Below are positions 1 to 7,563 of a stretch of DNA of 64,000 nucleotides, piece after piece. A program made the translations under genes and the position numbers. Where the stretch lies: contig DATFFH010000088.1 in the NCBI GenBank assembly GCA_035250245.1, positions 62,001 to 126,000 of the forward strand, read 5' to 3'. How positions within the stretch are numbered: the stretch's first letter is position 1; the number at the start of each line of letters is the position of its first letter. The DNA is from Luteimonas_C sp035250245. Lineage in GTDB: Bacteria > Pseudomonadota > Gammaproteobacteria > Xanthomonadales > Xanthomonadaceae. The notes beneath the pieces are model-generated. The model had not been told where the DNA came from, did no database searches, and was given only the letters and a program-made list of their open reading frames with translations.

Positions 1-60
1 CGCCGCTGGCTGGCCGCCAACGGCGAGCGATACGACGGCGCGGTCGCCCGCGTCGATTGA
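1..60 (+). CDS. C-terminal end of an unidentified protein (partial)
   Basis: The frame is open from the first base and ends with TGA at 58-60, giving a 19-residue tail that is basic at its start (RRWLAANGERYDG...). The next gene starts 26 bases later on the same strand, so the two may form an operon. The tail is too short to name a family. It could also be a chance open frame. Confidence 0.5.
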   Translation, partial: RRWLAANGERYDGAVARVD

Positions 61-86
61 ACAAGCACCACGTACAGGGGTTTCCC

Positions 87-1421
87 ATGAAAGCTTCCCG
101 TTTTTCCGTTTCCCTGCTGGCCGTCGCGCTGACGGTCGCCGCCTCCGGCACTGCGGCGCAAACGCCGGCCAAAACCGGCGCCGCAGCCGCGAAGTCCGAT
201 GCCGCGGCCGCCAAAGAACTCGCCGAAGCGCGCGCTGAGTTGGCGCGTGCGGCCAAGCGCGTCGCCGAACTGTCGCAGAAAACCCACGAAGGCCAGCTGC
301 GTCGCGCGCAGATCGAAAGCCTGCGAGCGCGCAGGCCCGTGGTCGGCGTGATCCTGGCACCGGACAAGGACAGCGGCGTGCGCATCGCCGGCGTCACGCC
401 CGGCAGCGCCGCGGCCCAAGCCGGATTGGCCGCCGGCGACCGAATCGTCAGCGTCAACGGCGTCCAGGTGCTGGGCGACACCGCGGACCTGCGCGTGCGC
501 AACGCGCGCAAGCTGTTCGGCCAGCTGGACGACAAGAGCGCCGCCAAGATCGGCTATGCGCGGGGCGGACGGAATGCAGTGGTGAACGTCACACCGCGGG
601 TCGACCGCGCCTACGCCGTCGTGTTCGACGACGAGGGCGGCAAAGCCGTGATCAAGGACATCAAGATCGATACGGAGAAATATCGCCGCATCGCCGACGA
701 AGAGCGAATGAAGATGCCGGAAGTCACTTACGACTTCGCCTACGACTTCGAAGGCATGGATTTCGACCCGCCCCCCGGCATCTCGCCCGAAATCCGTAAG
801 GAGCTGCGCAAGATCGCACCGTGCAAGGGCGACAACTGCAAAGCGCCCTATCTGCTGTCGGCCTTTCGCTGGAACGGATTGAATCTGGCCGAAGTCGATC
901 CGCAGCTGGGCCGCTACTTCGGCACCGACAAGGGCGTGTTGGTGCTGTCGACCGGCGACTTGGCCGGTCTGCAGGCCGGCGACGTGATCCAGAAGATCGA
1001 CGGCAAGACCGTCAACACGCCGCGCGACGCGATGGACCTGCTGCGCGACAAGCGTTCCGACGCCAGCGCCAGCGTGGCCTATCTGCGCGATCGCAAGCCC
1101 GCCACCGCGCAGATCAAAGTGCCGCGGTTGATGGCGTTCCCGCCCGTGCCGCCCGCTCCGCCGAAAGCGCCCGCCCCACCCAAGCCGCCCGCTGCGATGA
1201 AGGCGCCCGCTCCGCCCGCCCCACCGAAACCGCCGACGCCGCCTCCGGCCGCGAAACTGCTGCCGCCGGTTCCCCCGGCGCCGCCCACGCCGCTGGCCTA
1301 CGCCTTCGACGGACGCGCGGTGAAACACATTTACGTGAACAAAAACGGAACCACGACCACTTGGACCACCGATGGCGAGGAACCGATCGTCATTGAAGAG
1401 GTCGAAGCCATTACACATTAG
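87..1421 (+). CDS. Secreted protein with two PDZ domains and a proline-rich tail
   Basis: The protein has 444 residues. I chose ATG 87 because AGGGG lies about 7 bases before it and a signal peptide follows directly (hydrophobic h-region, then SGTAAQT). A charged, coiled-coil-like segment (about 28-75) precedes PDZ 1 (about 84-170, with GVRIAGVTPGSAAAQAGLAAG, the usual carboxylate-loop and hairpin layout). PDZ 2 lies at about 275-345. A Pro/Ala/Lys-rich stretch (about 348-400) looks like an extended linker or a cell-wall-spanning segment. No protease domain (no His/Asp/Ser triad region) is present, so it is not a DegP-type protease. It more likely binds peptides or scaffolds in the periplasm. 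A clear terminator follows. The exact function is unknown. Confidence 0.85.
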   Translation: MKASRFSVSLLAVALTVAASGTAAQTPAKTGAAAAKSDAAAAKELAEARAELARAAKRVAELSQKTHEGQLRRAQIESLRARRPVVGVILAPDKDSGVRIAGVTPGSAAAQAGLAAGDRIVSVNGVQVLGDTADLRVRNARKLFGQLDDKSAAKIGYARGGRNAVVNVTPRVDRAYAVVFDDEGGKAVIKDIKIDTEKYRRIADEERMKMPEVTYDFAYDFEGMDFDPPPGISPEIRKELRKIAPCKGDNCKAPYLLSAFRWNGLNLAEVDPQLGRYFGTDKGVLVLSTGDLAGLQAGDVIQKIDGKTVNTPRDAMDLLRDKRSDASASVAYLRDRKPATAQIKVPRLMAFPPVPPAPPKAPAPPKPPAAMKAPAPPAPPKPPTPPPAAKLLPPVPPAPPTPLAYAFDGRAVKHIYVNKNGTTTTWTTDGEEPIVIEEVEAITH

Positions 1422-1447
1422 AGAAGAAGTTCAGCTCCTTCCCCCAT

Positions 1448-1474
1448 GCCCGGACTAACCTCCGGGCTTTTTTT
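1448..1474 (+). terminator. Rho-independent terminator of the PDZ gene
   Basis: A perfect 7-bp stem, GCCCGGA/TCCGGGC, with a 6-base loop is followed by seven T. It lies 26 bases after the stop codon. Confidence 0.9.
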
Positions 1475-1483
1475 GTGCGACAT

Positions 1484-1550
1484 CTCCCCTCTCCCTTTAC
1501 GGGAGAGGGACAGGCGCGAAGCGCCAAGGAGAGGGTCGGCTTTTGGCGCA
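1484..1550. repeat. CTCTCCC...GGGAGAGGG palindromic repeat (family D)
   Basis: Inverted arms CTCCCTTTACGGGAG are followed by GCGCGAAGCGCC and a GGAGAGGG tail. The same arrangement returns at 56369-56520, and looser relatives are at 33988-34155 and 37323-37463. Confidence 0.75.
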
Positions 1551-1603
1551 GGCGCAGGAAAGCGAAGTCCCGCTCGCCGGAATAACAGCTTGAAGCAGAA
1601 CGC

Positions 1604-2572
1604 TCAGCGCGTAGTGACTGCGTCAGCCTTCGCCGGCTCCACCCACTTCGCGAACACCTCGTCGATCTGCTTGTCGGAGACTTTCTTGCCCTTCTCCAAC
1701 GACTCGGCCTGCTCGAACAGCGGAATGATCATCGCCATGCCGTCGATCTTGGTCTTCAGATGCACGCCCGGCGGCTTGGAAAGGAAACCGTCCCAGCGCG
1801 AACGAACGCGGGCCCAGTAGTCCTTCGTCGCTTTCCAATATTTGTAAGCGGGGCTGAAGTCGACATCCTTGGTCTTCTGGTAATCGTTGAAGCCGAATTC
1901 GCGCGCCAGTTCCACCTGCGTGCCGTCGGGGTTGCGCAGCGTCTTGGTGTTGAACTGCTCGTGGGTCCATCCGCCCGGCGTGAGCGTGTGGCGGTTGATC
2001 GCGGCGACGGCGTTGTAGTCGCTGCGTTTGGTGTATTCGCGACGCGGCAGCGGGCGCCAAGTCAGGTCGCTGGTCCAGGTGGCCACGCCGTTGTCGTAGG
2101 TCCACTTGCCGGTGCCGCAGTAGCGAGGCGCATCGCTCACTTCGAACACGCACTGGGTCCAGGCGCCGCGGGTTTCCTCGGCCGGAATAGCGCGCACCTG
2201 CCAGGTCTGGTCGGCGCTGAATTCGAAACGGCTCGGCGCCTGGTACGTCCAATCCTGACGCCAATGCTTGGTGACGTGACCGCTCTTCTCGTCGACCAGG
2301 ATGTGCTGCAGCACGATCTTCGTCGGCGTGTCCTCGACCACGATCACGGTCTCGTTTCCGCCGCTGCGCTGCGCCGATGCACGCTCGTAGCCGGGCTTGA
2401 GCAGCACGGTTTCGTCGAAGGCGAAATCGACGACGTATTCGCCCTGCATGGCCAGGATCGACTTGCGGTCCTGGGCGGTGTCCTGCGCGAAAGCGGATGC
2501 GGATAGCAGTAACGGCACCAAGACCAGAGTCGTTTTCATCCTGGCTTTCTCGGGCTGGGAGTGCGGTTTCAT
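1604..2572 (-). CDS. DUF6607-type secreted protein of the heme operon
   Basis: The protein has 322 residues. The start at 2572 has a strong AGGAG 7 bases upstream. An internal Met 11 codons later would give a tighter signal peptide (MKTTLVLVPLLLSASAFAQ), but its Shine-Dalgarno is poor. The mature part is rich in Trp and Tyr and has motifs such as YCGTGKWTYDNG and WTYQAPSRFEF. From memory this matches the DUF6607 proteins found beside TonB-dependent heme-type receptors in Xanthomonadaceae; I could not check that by search. It is last in the hemP-receptor operon, separated from the receptor gene by a palindromic repeat. A role in handling imported iron or heme in the periplasm is inference only. 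Confidence 0.75.
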   Translation of the reverse strand: MKPHSQPEKARMKTTLVLVPLLLSASAFAQDTAQDRKSILAMQGEYVVDFAFDETVLLKPGYERASAQRSGGNETVIVVEDTPTKIVLQHILVDEKSGHVTKHWRQDWTYQAPSRFEFSADQTWQVRAIPAEETRGAWTQCVFEVSDAPRYCGTGKWTYDNGVATWTSDLTWRPLPRREYTKRSDYNAVAAINRHTLTPGGWTHEQFNTKTLRNPDGTQVELAREFGFNDYQKTKDVDFSPAYKYWKATKDYWARVRSRWDGFLSKPPGVHLKTKIDGMAMIIPLFEQAESLEKGKKVSDKQIDEVFAKWVEPAKADAVTTR

Positions 2573-2637
2573 AGGATAACTCCTGGCTGGCGGCGACGGC
2601 CGCGGGTAGTTCGTATCCGGCTGGCGCCGGCAATGCT

Positions 2638-2728
2638 TTTTGTAGGAGCGGCTTTAGCCGCGAGCTCTTTCCAGCATTTTCTCCGCGAACTGCGGGAGGA
2701 GCTCGCGGCTAAAGTCGCTCCTACAAAA
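2638..2728. repeat. GTAGGAGCGGC...GCCGCTCCTAC palindrome (family A)
   Basis: The arms read GTAGGAGCGGCTTTAGCCGC and its inverse (one mismatch), around a central spacer. It lies between the receptor stop and the DUF6607 gene, and is one of about ten family-A elements in the window. Confidence 0.9.
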
Positions 2729-2736
2729 GCGGGTCA

Positions 2737-4971
2737 TCACCAACTGAAGGCGACGCTCGCCGACAAGCTGCGACCGGGGCTGGTGTAACGATCGAGCGCA
2801 CCAAGGCTGCTCACCGCGATGCCGTCCGGCAGGTCGCCGCCTTCCCAGTACTTGCGGTCGCCCAGGTTGAACACGCCGACGTTGAGTTTGGCGCCGGGCG
2901 CGAAATTCCAGTGCGCGAGCAGATCCAGCACGCCGTAGCCCGGCGTCGCGTACAGACCCAGTTCGTCCAGATCCTTCTTGCGCTGGGCGAAACGGCCGGC
3001 GAGTTCGGCGCCCCAGCTGTCGCGGTCGTAGGCCACGCCCAGCGAAGCGGTCAGCGGATCCACCGATTGCAGAGGCGTGCCGTCGGTCTCGTCGCGGCCG
3101 CGCGACCAGGCCGCGGCGCCGCGCAGCGACCAGCCGTCCATGCCCGCGGACAAACGGCCCAGGTCGACGCCCGCCTTCAACTCGGCGCCGTAGATCTTGG
3201 CGTCGGCGATGTTCTGCGATTGGTACACCTGCAAGCCTTCGGCGTTGATGCCGATGAAGCGGAACGATTCGATGAAGTCGCGGTAGCGGTTGTGGTAGCC
3301 CGACACGCTGGCATAGGCCGCATCGCCGACGAAGCGCACGCCGGCTTCGAAACCGTTGCTGGTTTCCGGCTTCAGGTCCGGATTGGCGATCGCGGTGTAG
3401 CCGAACATCAGATTGGTGAAGCCGATGTTGACGTCGTTGTACGGCGGCGCACGGAAGCCGCGCGAATAGCCGCCGAACAACGACCACTTCGGCGCGAAAT
3501 GCCAGACCGCGCCGAGCTTGGGCGACACGTTGGTATCGGTGAGATCCGCCACGGCGACGCCCGGGTTGTCCGCGGCGAAGATCGCGTCCACGTCCGGCCG
3601 CAATTCGTAACGGTCCACGCGCACGCCCGGCACCAGGCGGAAGTCGCCACCGGCGAAGCTCATCTCGTCCTGCAGATAAAGCGCCGCGTTGGTGGTGCGG
3701 CTATTGGGGAAATCGCGTACCGGAAACACGTCGGGTAGCATCGCATTCGAGGTGCGGCCGGTGGTCAGATTGGTGACCAGGCCGTCGCGCTTTTGTCGGG
3801 TTTGCGTGCGCGAGGCATCCAACCCGTAAGTCAGGTCGTGATTGACCGCACCGGTATCGAAGGACTTGAAGAAATTGGCCTGCACGCCGTATTGGCGCTG
3901 GTCGAAATCGAAACTGCGATCGCGACGTTCGTTGACCCCCGCGGCGGTGCGCCGCACCTCGAAGGTGTCCTGCGTGGTTTCGCTGTCCTGGCGGTAGACC
4001 TGCCAGTCGAGGCGATCGGCGAAGCCGGCCCCCGCGTCGTCCATTTCGTGGGCGAACGAAACCCGCGCGCGGGTCTGATGGTCATCGCCTCCGACCGTGA
4101 AATTCGTGGCGCGGGTCAGCGACTGTAAACCGAGCGACGAACGCATGTCGGTCTCGGCTTCGTCCTCATTGCCTTCGACGGTCAACTTGAAGCGCTGGCT
4201 TTCGCTGGGCGCATAAACCAGCTTGGTCAGCAAGCTGCGGCCGTCGCGCTCCTGCGGGTTGGGCGTGGTGCGCGCGGCGCCATCGACGTCGCGTTCGCCC
4301 CTATTCTTGGTTTCCTGGCCCTGGCGATGGTTCACCGTCACCAGGCCGGACCAGCGTTCGCCGCCGAAAGCCGCGGTGGCGCCGGCGGATAGGCCGCTCC
4401 AATCGCCTTCCGCGCCCAACTTGAAGCCGAAGTAGGCGTCCTTGCCGCCGTCCAGATAATCGGACGGGTCCTTGGTCACGAACGAAACCACGCCGCCGAG
4501 CGCATCCGAGCCGTACAACGAGCTGGTCGGCCCGCGCACGATCTCCACGCGCTTCAGCGTATCCATGTCGACGAAATTACGATTGGCGTTGGAGAAACTG
4601 CCGATGGTGAACGCGTCGGACACGGCGATGCCGTCGGTCTGGATGCGCACGCGGTTGCCGCCCAGGCCACGGATGCGGATGTCGCCCAGGCCGAAACGGC
4701 CGACGCCCGATGTGACCGACACGCCAGGTTCGTAGCGGACCAGGTCGCGCAGATCGCGTACCAGGGTTTCGTCCATGCGCTCGCGATCGATCACGTCGAC
4801 GGTGTTGGGCACGTCCGACAACGGACGCGCAGTGCGGGTCGCGGTGACGACGACCGGATCGAGCTGGACGTCGACGTCGCCCTCGGCGGCGGGACCGCTG
4901 GGCGCGGCTTGGGCTGCGGCCAGGCCCTGCAGGGCCAACCACAGGGCGAACGAAAGCAGGGAGGGACGCAT
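2737..4971 (-). CDS. TonB-dependent receptor of the hemoglobin/heme family
   Basis: The protein has 744 residues and sits in the outer membrane. The chosen ATG 4971 opens a signal peptide (MRPSLLSFALWLALQGLAAAQA). A TonB-box-like DPVVVTATRT at about 40-50 leads into the plug domain (ERMDETLVRDLRDLVRYEPG), followed by the 22-strand barrel and a C-terminal aromatic (SVAFSW). The FRAP and NPDL boxes of heme receptors are present (GFRAPPYNDV...IANPDLKPE). The histidine usually found between those boxes is absent, so the ligand may not be canonical heme. The gene follows hemP under a Fur box and precedes a DUF6607 gene. TonB-powered import of a heme or iron compound is well supported; the exact ligand is not. 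Confidence 0.9.
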   Translation of the reverse strand: MRPSLLSFALWLALQGLAAAQAAPSGPAAEGDVDVQLDPVVVTATRTARPLSDVPNTVDVIDRERMDETLVRDLRDLVRYEPGVSVTSGVGRFGLGDIRIRGLGGNRVRIQTDGIAVSDAFTIGSFSNANRNFVDMDTLKRVEIVRGPTSSLYGSDALGGVVSFVTKDPSDYLDGGKDAYFGFKLGAEGDWSGLSAGATAAFGGERWSGLVTVNHRQGQETKNRGERDVDGAARTTPNPQERDGRSLLTKLVYAPSESQRFKLTVEGNEDEAETDMRSSLGLQSLTRATNFTVGGDDHQTRARVSFAHEMDDAGAGFADRLDWQVYRQDSETTQDTFEVRRTAAGVNERRDRSFDFDQRQYGVQANFFKSFDTGAVNHDLTYGLDASRTQTRQKRDGLVTNLTTGRTSNAMLPDVFPVRDFPNSRTTNAALYLQDEMSFAGGDFRLVPGVRVDRYELRPDVDAIFAADNPGVAVADLTDTNVSPKLGAVWHFAPKWSLFGGYSRGFRAPPYNDVNIGFTNLMFGYTAIANPDLKPETSNGFEAGVRFVGDAAYASVSGYHNRYRDFIESFRFIGINAEGLQVYQSQNIADAKIYGAELKAGVDLGRLSAGMDGWSLRGAAAWSRGRDETDGTPLQSVDPLTASLGVAYDRDSWGAELAGRFAQRKKDLDELGLYATPGYGVLDLLAHWNFAPGAKLNVGVFNLGDRKYWEGGDLPDGIAVSSLGALDRYTSPGRSLSASVAFSW

Positions 4972-5042
4972 GGAAGCTCGCGATGATGGGGTGGACGGGT
5001 GCCGGCATCCGGCGGCGCCGTCGGCTGGCTGATATAGAACGC

Positions 5043-5081
5043 ATGCGCGAACACCGGCCGCGGACGGCCGGTGCTGCGCAT
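5043..5081 (-). promoter_or_regulatory. Strong intercistronic hairpin between hemP and the receptor gene
   Basis: CACCGGCCG/CGGCCGGTG forms a 9-bp stem with a 4-base loop. An outer ATGCGC/GCGCAT stem extends it. There is no T-run on the minus strand. It lies just after the hemP stop and could act as a partial terminator or an mRNA stabiliser that sets the hemP:receptor ratio. Confidence 0.6.
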
Positions 5082-5090
5082 ACGTGGGGG

Positions 5091-5291
5091 TTATTTGGTG
5101 AGGATCAGCTTGTCGTTGCGGGTGTGGCGCAAGCGGTAGTACTCGTTGCCGTGGCGGATCAGCACTTCGCGGCGGCCTTGCAGCAAACGGTCGCTGTCGA
5201 CTTCCGGCGAAGACACGGCTTGCACGACGGCGGCGAGGCCGTTCTGCGGCTTGGACACGGCTTGCAACGGAGCGGGACTGAGCGTGGGCAT
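5091..5291 (-). CDS. hemP: Hemin uptake protein HemP
   Basis: The protein has 66 residues. ATG 5291 has AGGGA 7 bases upstream. The C-terminal half carries the HemP signature: LLQGRREVLIRHGNEYYRLR, then TRNDKLILTK. The N-terminal half is low-complexity and longer than in minimal HemP proteins. It is the first gene of the operon with the TonB receptor, directly behind a near-perfect Fur box. HemP proteins are small cytoplasmic proteins. In other proteobacteria they are reported to be needed for, or to activate, heme receptor expression; the mechanism here is not visible. Confidence 0.92.
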   Translation of the reverse strand: MPTLSPAPLQAVSKPQNGLAAVVQAVSSPEVDSDRLLQGRREVLIRHGNEYYRLRHTRNDKLILTK

Positions 5292-5315
5292 GGGCGTTTC
5301 CCTGGCGGCGTCCAG

Positions 5316-5340
5316 ACAAATGGTAATGATTCTCATTTGT
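5316..5340 (-). promoter_or_regulatory. Fur box upstream of hemP
   Basis: The 25-base dyad starts and ends with ACAAATG/CATTTGT around GTAATGATTCT, close to the GATAATGATAATCATTATC consensus. It lies 24-49 bases before the hemP start, where it would cover the promoter. This predicts iron repression of hemP, the receptor and the DUF6607 gene. Confidence 0.9.
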
Positions 5341-5357
5341 CTGTCAAGTCCCATCTG

Positions 5358-5487
5358 CGTAGGGTGGGCCTTGGCCCGCCATTGCCATTTACCGATTTCG
5401 ACGAGCAGCGAGCGGAGCAGAAATCGGCTTCGCCAAAGACTCTTCGCAAGCGCGATATGGCGTCGGTGGGCCAAGGCCCACCCTACG
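5358..5487. repeat. GTAGGGTGGGCCTTGGCCC... inverted repeat (family C)
   Basis: Arms CGTAGGGTGGGCCTTGGCCC and GTGGGCCAAGGCCCACCCTA flank a variable centre. The right arm overlaps the end of the aldo/keto reductase gene and supplies its TAG stop. Relatives lie at 29778-29942, 29969-30132 and 54014-54038. Confidence 0.88.
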
Positions 5488-6454
5488 AGGTAGCGGCCTC
5501 GATCCGCTGCCAAACGGCATCGTCGTAACGCTCGGCGAGCGCGAGCGCATCGAAGTTCTGCAGCAGTTGTTCGACACGGCTGGCGCCGAGGATCACCGAA
5601 GACACGTGCGGGTTGCGCAGGCACCAGGCGATCGCCAGCGGCGCCGGCGCCGCGCCGAGTTCGGCCGCCAGTTGGGTGAAGGCGCGTGCGCGCTCCACTC
5701 TTCGCGAAGCCGCGTCGCCGAACGCGCCGCGCTGGAGCCAGGTGTAACCCGGCTGCGCCAAGCGCGAATCGGTGGGCACGCCGTCATTGTATTTGCCGGT
5801 GAGCAGGCCGGAGGCCAGCGGCGACCAGATCGTCGTGCCCAAACCGAATTCCGCATAGAGCGCCGCGTATTCCAATTCCACCCGCTCGCGGTGCAACAGG
5901 TTGTACTGCGGCTGTTCCATCGTCGGCGCATGCATGTGCTGCGCGCGCGCGATCTTGTGCGCATCGCGGATCGCGGCCGCCGGCCACTCCGAAGTGCCCC
6001 AGTACAGCACCTTGCCCTGCCGGATCAGCGTGTCCATCGCGGCCACGGTTTCGGCGATCGGCGTTTCCGGATCGGGGCGATGGCAGTAGTACAAATCCAG
6101 ATAATCCGCGCGCAAGCGCTTGAGCGCCGCGTGGCAGGCGTCGTGCACGTGCTTGCGCGAGAGACCTTTCTGCATCGGCCGCGGATCGCCGGCCGAGCCG
6201 AAGAAGACCTTGCTCGACACCGCGTAGCCGTCGCGCGGCAGGCGCAAGTCGGCGATGGCGTCGCCCATCACCCGCTCGGCTTCGCCTTGCGCGTAGGTCT
6301 CGGCGTTGTCGAAAAAGTTGACGCCGTGGTCCCAAGCGGCGGCGATCAATTCGCGCGCTTCGCCGCGTCCCACCTGTGTGCCGAAGGTGACCCAGGCGCC
6401 GAACGAGAGCGCGGATATCTGCAGGCCCGAAGATCCTAAACGGCGGTATTGCAT
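5483..6454 (-). CDS. Aldo/keto reductase (potassium-channel beta-subunit-like)
   Basis: The protein has 323 residues and is a cytoplasmic NADPH-dependent TIM-barrel oxidoreductase. ATG 6454 (MQYRRLGSSGLQIS) matches the family N-terminus. The longer upstream reading adds an unlikely tail. The catalytic tetrad is visible: Asp49 (FFDNAETY), Tyr54, Lys82 (SSKVFF) and His125 (YYCHRP). The C-terminal half has the ILGASRVEQLLQN nucleotide-binding region. Sequence style (SKVFFG, EQPQYNLLHRERVE) fits the Kv-beta/YghZ-like branch, which reduces aldehydes. The physiological substrate is unknown. Its TAG stop lies inside a family-C repeat. Confidence 0.9.
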   Translation of the reverse strand: MQYRRLGSSGLQISALSFGAWVTFGTQVGRGEARELIAAAWDHGVNFFDNAETYAQGEAERVMGDAIADLRLPRDGYAVSSKVFFGSAGDPRPMQKGLSRKHVHDACHAALKRLRADYLDLYYCHRPDPETPIAETVAAMDTLIRQGKVLYWGTSEWPAAAIRDAHKIARAQHMHAPTMEQPQYNLLHRERVELEYAALYAEFGLGTTIWSPLASGLLTGKYNDGVPTDSRLAQPGYTWLQRGAFGDAASRRVERARAFTQLAAELGAAPAPLAIAWCLRNPHVSSVILGASRVEQLLQNFDALALAERYDDAVWQRIEAATS

Positions 6455-6501
6455 GGCTTTAGAACCGGAAGCGGAGGATGCCCGCATCTTACGCCCCGCT
6501 T

Positions 6502-6586
6502 CTTTGTGGGAGCGGCTTTAGCCGCGAGCTTTGCCCTAATTCGCAGCCATTTGGAAAAGCTCGCGGCTAAAGCCGCTCCCACAAAG
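6502..6586. repeat. GTGGGAGCGGC palindrome (family A)
   Basis: Arms TTTGTGGGAGCGGCTTTAGC and the inverse surround a 30-base centre. It sits between the aldo/keto reductase start and the Mn riboswitch. Confidence 0.9.
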
Positions 6587-6663
6587 AGCGGAGGCCCGAG
6601 GCCAGTAATGCTTCTCATTGCGCCACCCGTTTTCCGCGCTCCGCTACAATGCGCGTACTTTCC

Positions 6664-6790
6664 TCCTCCGGGGAGTAGCCCACCCGCGGCATCGATGCGG
6701 GGAAGCGCGTCAACACACTTGGCCGGCAGGCCATGGCGCGCGATGCGGCGGCACCAGCCGCGCACGGGCAAGACCGAAGGCAGGCGCACG
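6664..6790 (+). promoter_or_regulatory. yybP-ykoY (manganese) riboswitch
   Basis: The leader contains the conserved yybP-ykoY core blocks: GGGGAGTAGC at the 5' side, CAACACACTTGGCCGGCAGG with GCCATGGCG in the middle, and GGGCAAGACCGAAGGC at the 3' side. Members of this class bind Mn2+ and switch on Mn exporters. A -10-like TACAAT lies at 6645-6650. The downstream gene encodes a GDT1-type exporter, which fits. The exact 3' limit and the expression platform (to the ATG at 6859) were not resolved. Confidence 0.85.
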
Positions 6791-6858
6791 CGCACCCAGG
6801 CCGGGCCGCGTCGCGTCGGCCTTCGCGTTCGCCGCGAATCGCCCGGCCCGGAGCTTCG

Positions 6859-7419
6859 ATGGATTCGCTGTTGGTTTCGACCGTGACGGTCGCGCTCGCC
6901 GAGATCGGCGACAAAACGCAATTGCTCGCCCTGCTGCTGGCCGCGCGTTACCGCAAGCCGGTGCCGATCGTGCTCGGCATTCTGGCCGCCACCTTGCTCA
7001 ACCACGCTTTCGCCGCGTGGTTCGGCGCCGCCGTATCGCAATGGCTGTCGCCGCAGGTACTGCGCTGGATCGTGGTCGCCAGCTTCCTGGCCGTCGCCTT
7101 GTGGACGCTCAAGCCCGACAAACTGGAGGAAGACGAACGGCGCCTGCCGTCGCACGGCGCCTTCCTGGCGACCTGCGTCGCCTTCTTCCTGGCCGAAATA
7201 GGCGACAAGACCCAGGTCGCGACCGTGCTGCTGGCGGCGAAGTATTCGCCGCTGTGGGAAGTCATCGCCGGCACCACGGTCGGCATGCTGCTGGCCAATG
7301 TGCCGGTGGTGGCGCTGGGCAGCCGCTTCGCCGACCGCTTGCCGCTGCGCGCCGCGCGGATCGCGGCGGCGTCGCTGTTCGTGGCCTTGGCGGCTTGGGT
7401 GGCCTGGTACGGCGGCTGA
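6859..7419 (+). CDS. TMEM165/GDT1 family Mn2+ exporter
   Basis: The protein has 186 residues and sits in the inner membrane. ATG 6859 (MDSLLVSTVTVALAEIGDKT) starts in the first of two inverted repeats. Both repeats carry the family motif E-x-G-D-K-T (EIGDKTQLLAL near residue 15; EIGDKTQVATV near residue 115), each in a three-helix unit. Proteins of this family such as MneA of Vibrio cholerae export Mn2+; others move Ca2+ or Mn2+ with H+ exchange. The manganese riboswitch in the leader argues for Mn2+ detoxification here. Confidence 0.92.
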   Translation: MDSLLVSTVTVALAEIGDKTQLLALLLAARYRKPVPIVLGILAATLLNHAFAAWFGAAVSQWLSPQVLRWIVVASFLAVALWTLKPDKLEEDERRLPSHGAFLATCVAFFLAEIGDKTQVATVLLAAKYSPLWEVIAGTTVGMLLANVPVVALGSRFADRLPLRAARIAAASLFVALAAWVAWYGG

Positions 7420-7433
7420 AACCGGTTCCTGTC

Positions 7434-7488
7434 TTCGTGGGCTTCAGCCCGACACATTGGAGCGTCGGGGCTGAAGCCCCTCCCACAA
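7434..7488. repeat. GTGGGCTTCAGCCC...GGGGCTGAAGCCC palindrome
   Basis: A compact dyad: GGGCTTCAGCCCGACA with its inverse, TGTGGGAGG-type ends reduced. It resembles a shortened family-A element. It lies after the Mn exporter gene and may form its transcript end. Confidence 0.7.
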
Positions 7489-7563
7489 GATCGAGGCATC
7501 CACACCTTTGTGAACGACAACGGCTATGCTGCGACCGCGGTCGCGGCCGCAAGGGGAAGCGGG

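Noticed and set aside
1079..1288. Minus-strand glycine-rich frame opposite the PDZ gene
   Set aside because: It is the reverse of the Pro-rich tail of the PDZ protein; the Gly runs come from CCG/GCC repeats and there is no ribosome site.
4972..5319. Longer N-terminus for the TonB receptor
   Set aside because: The extension is Arg/Pro-rich, runs through hemP in another frame, and lacks a signal peptide; the Met at 4971 begins a normal one.
6618..6858. Open frames overlapping the Mn riboswitch
   Set aside because: They read conserved RNA elements as Arg-rich protein; the exporter start at 6859 matches its family.
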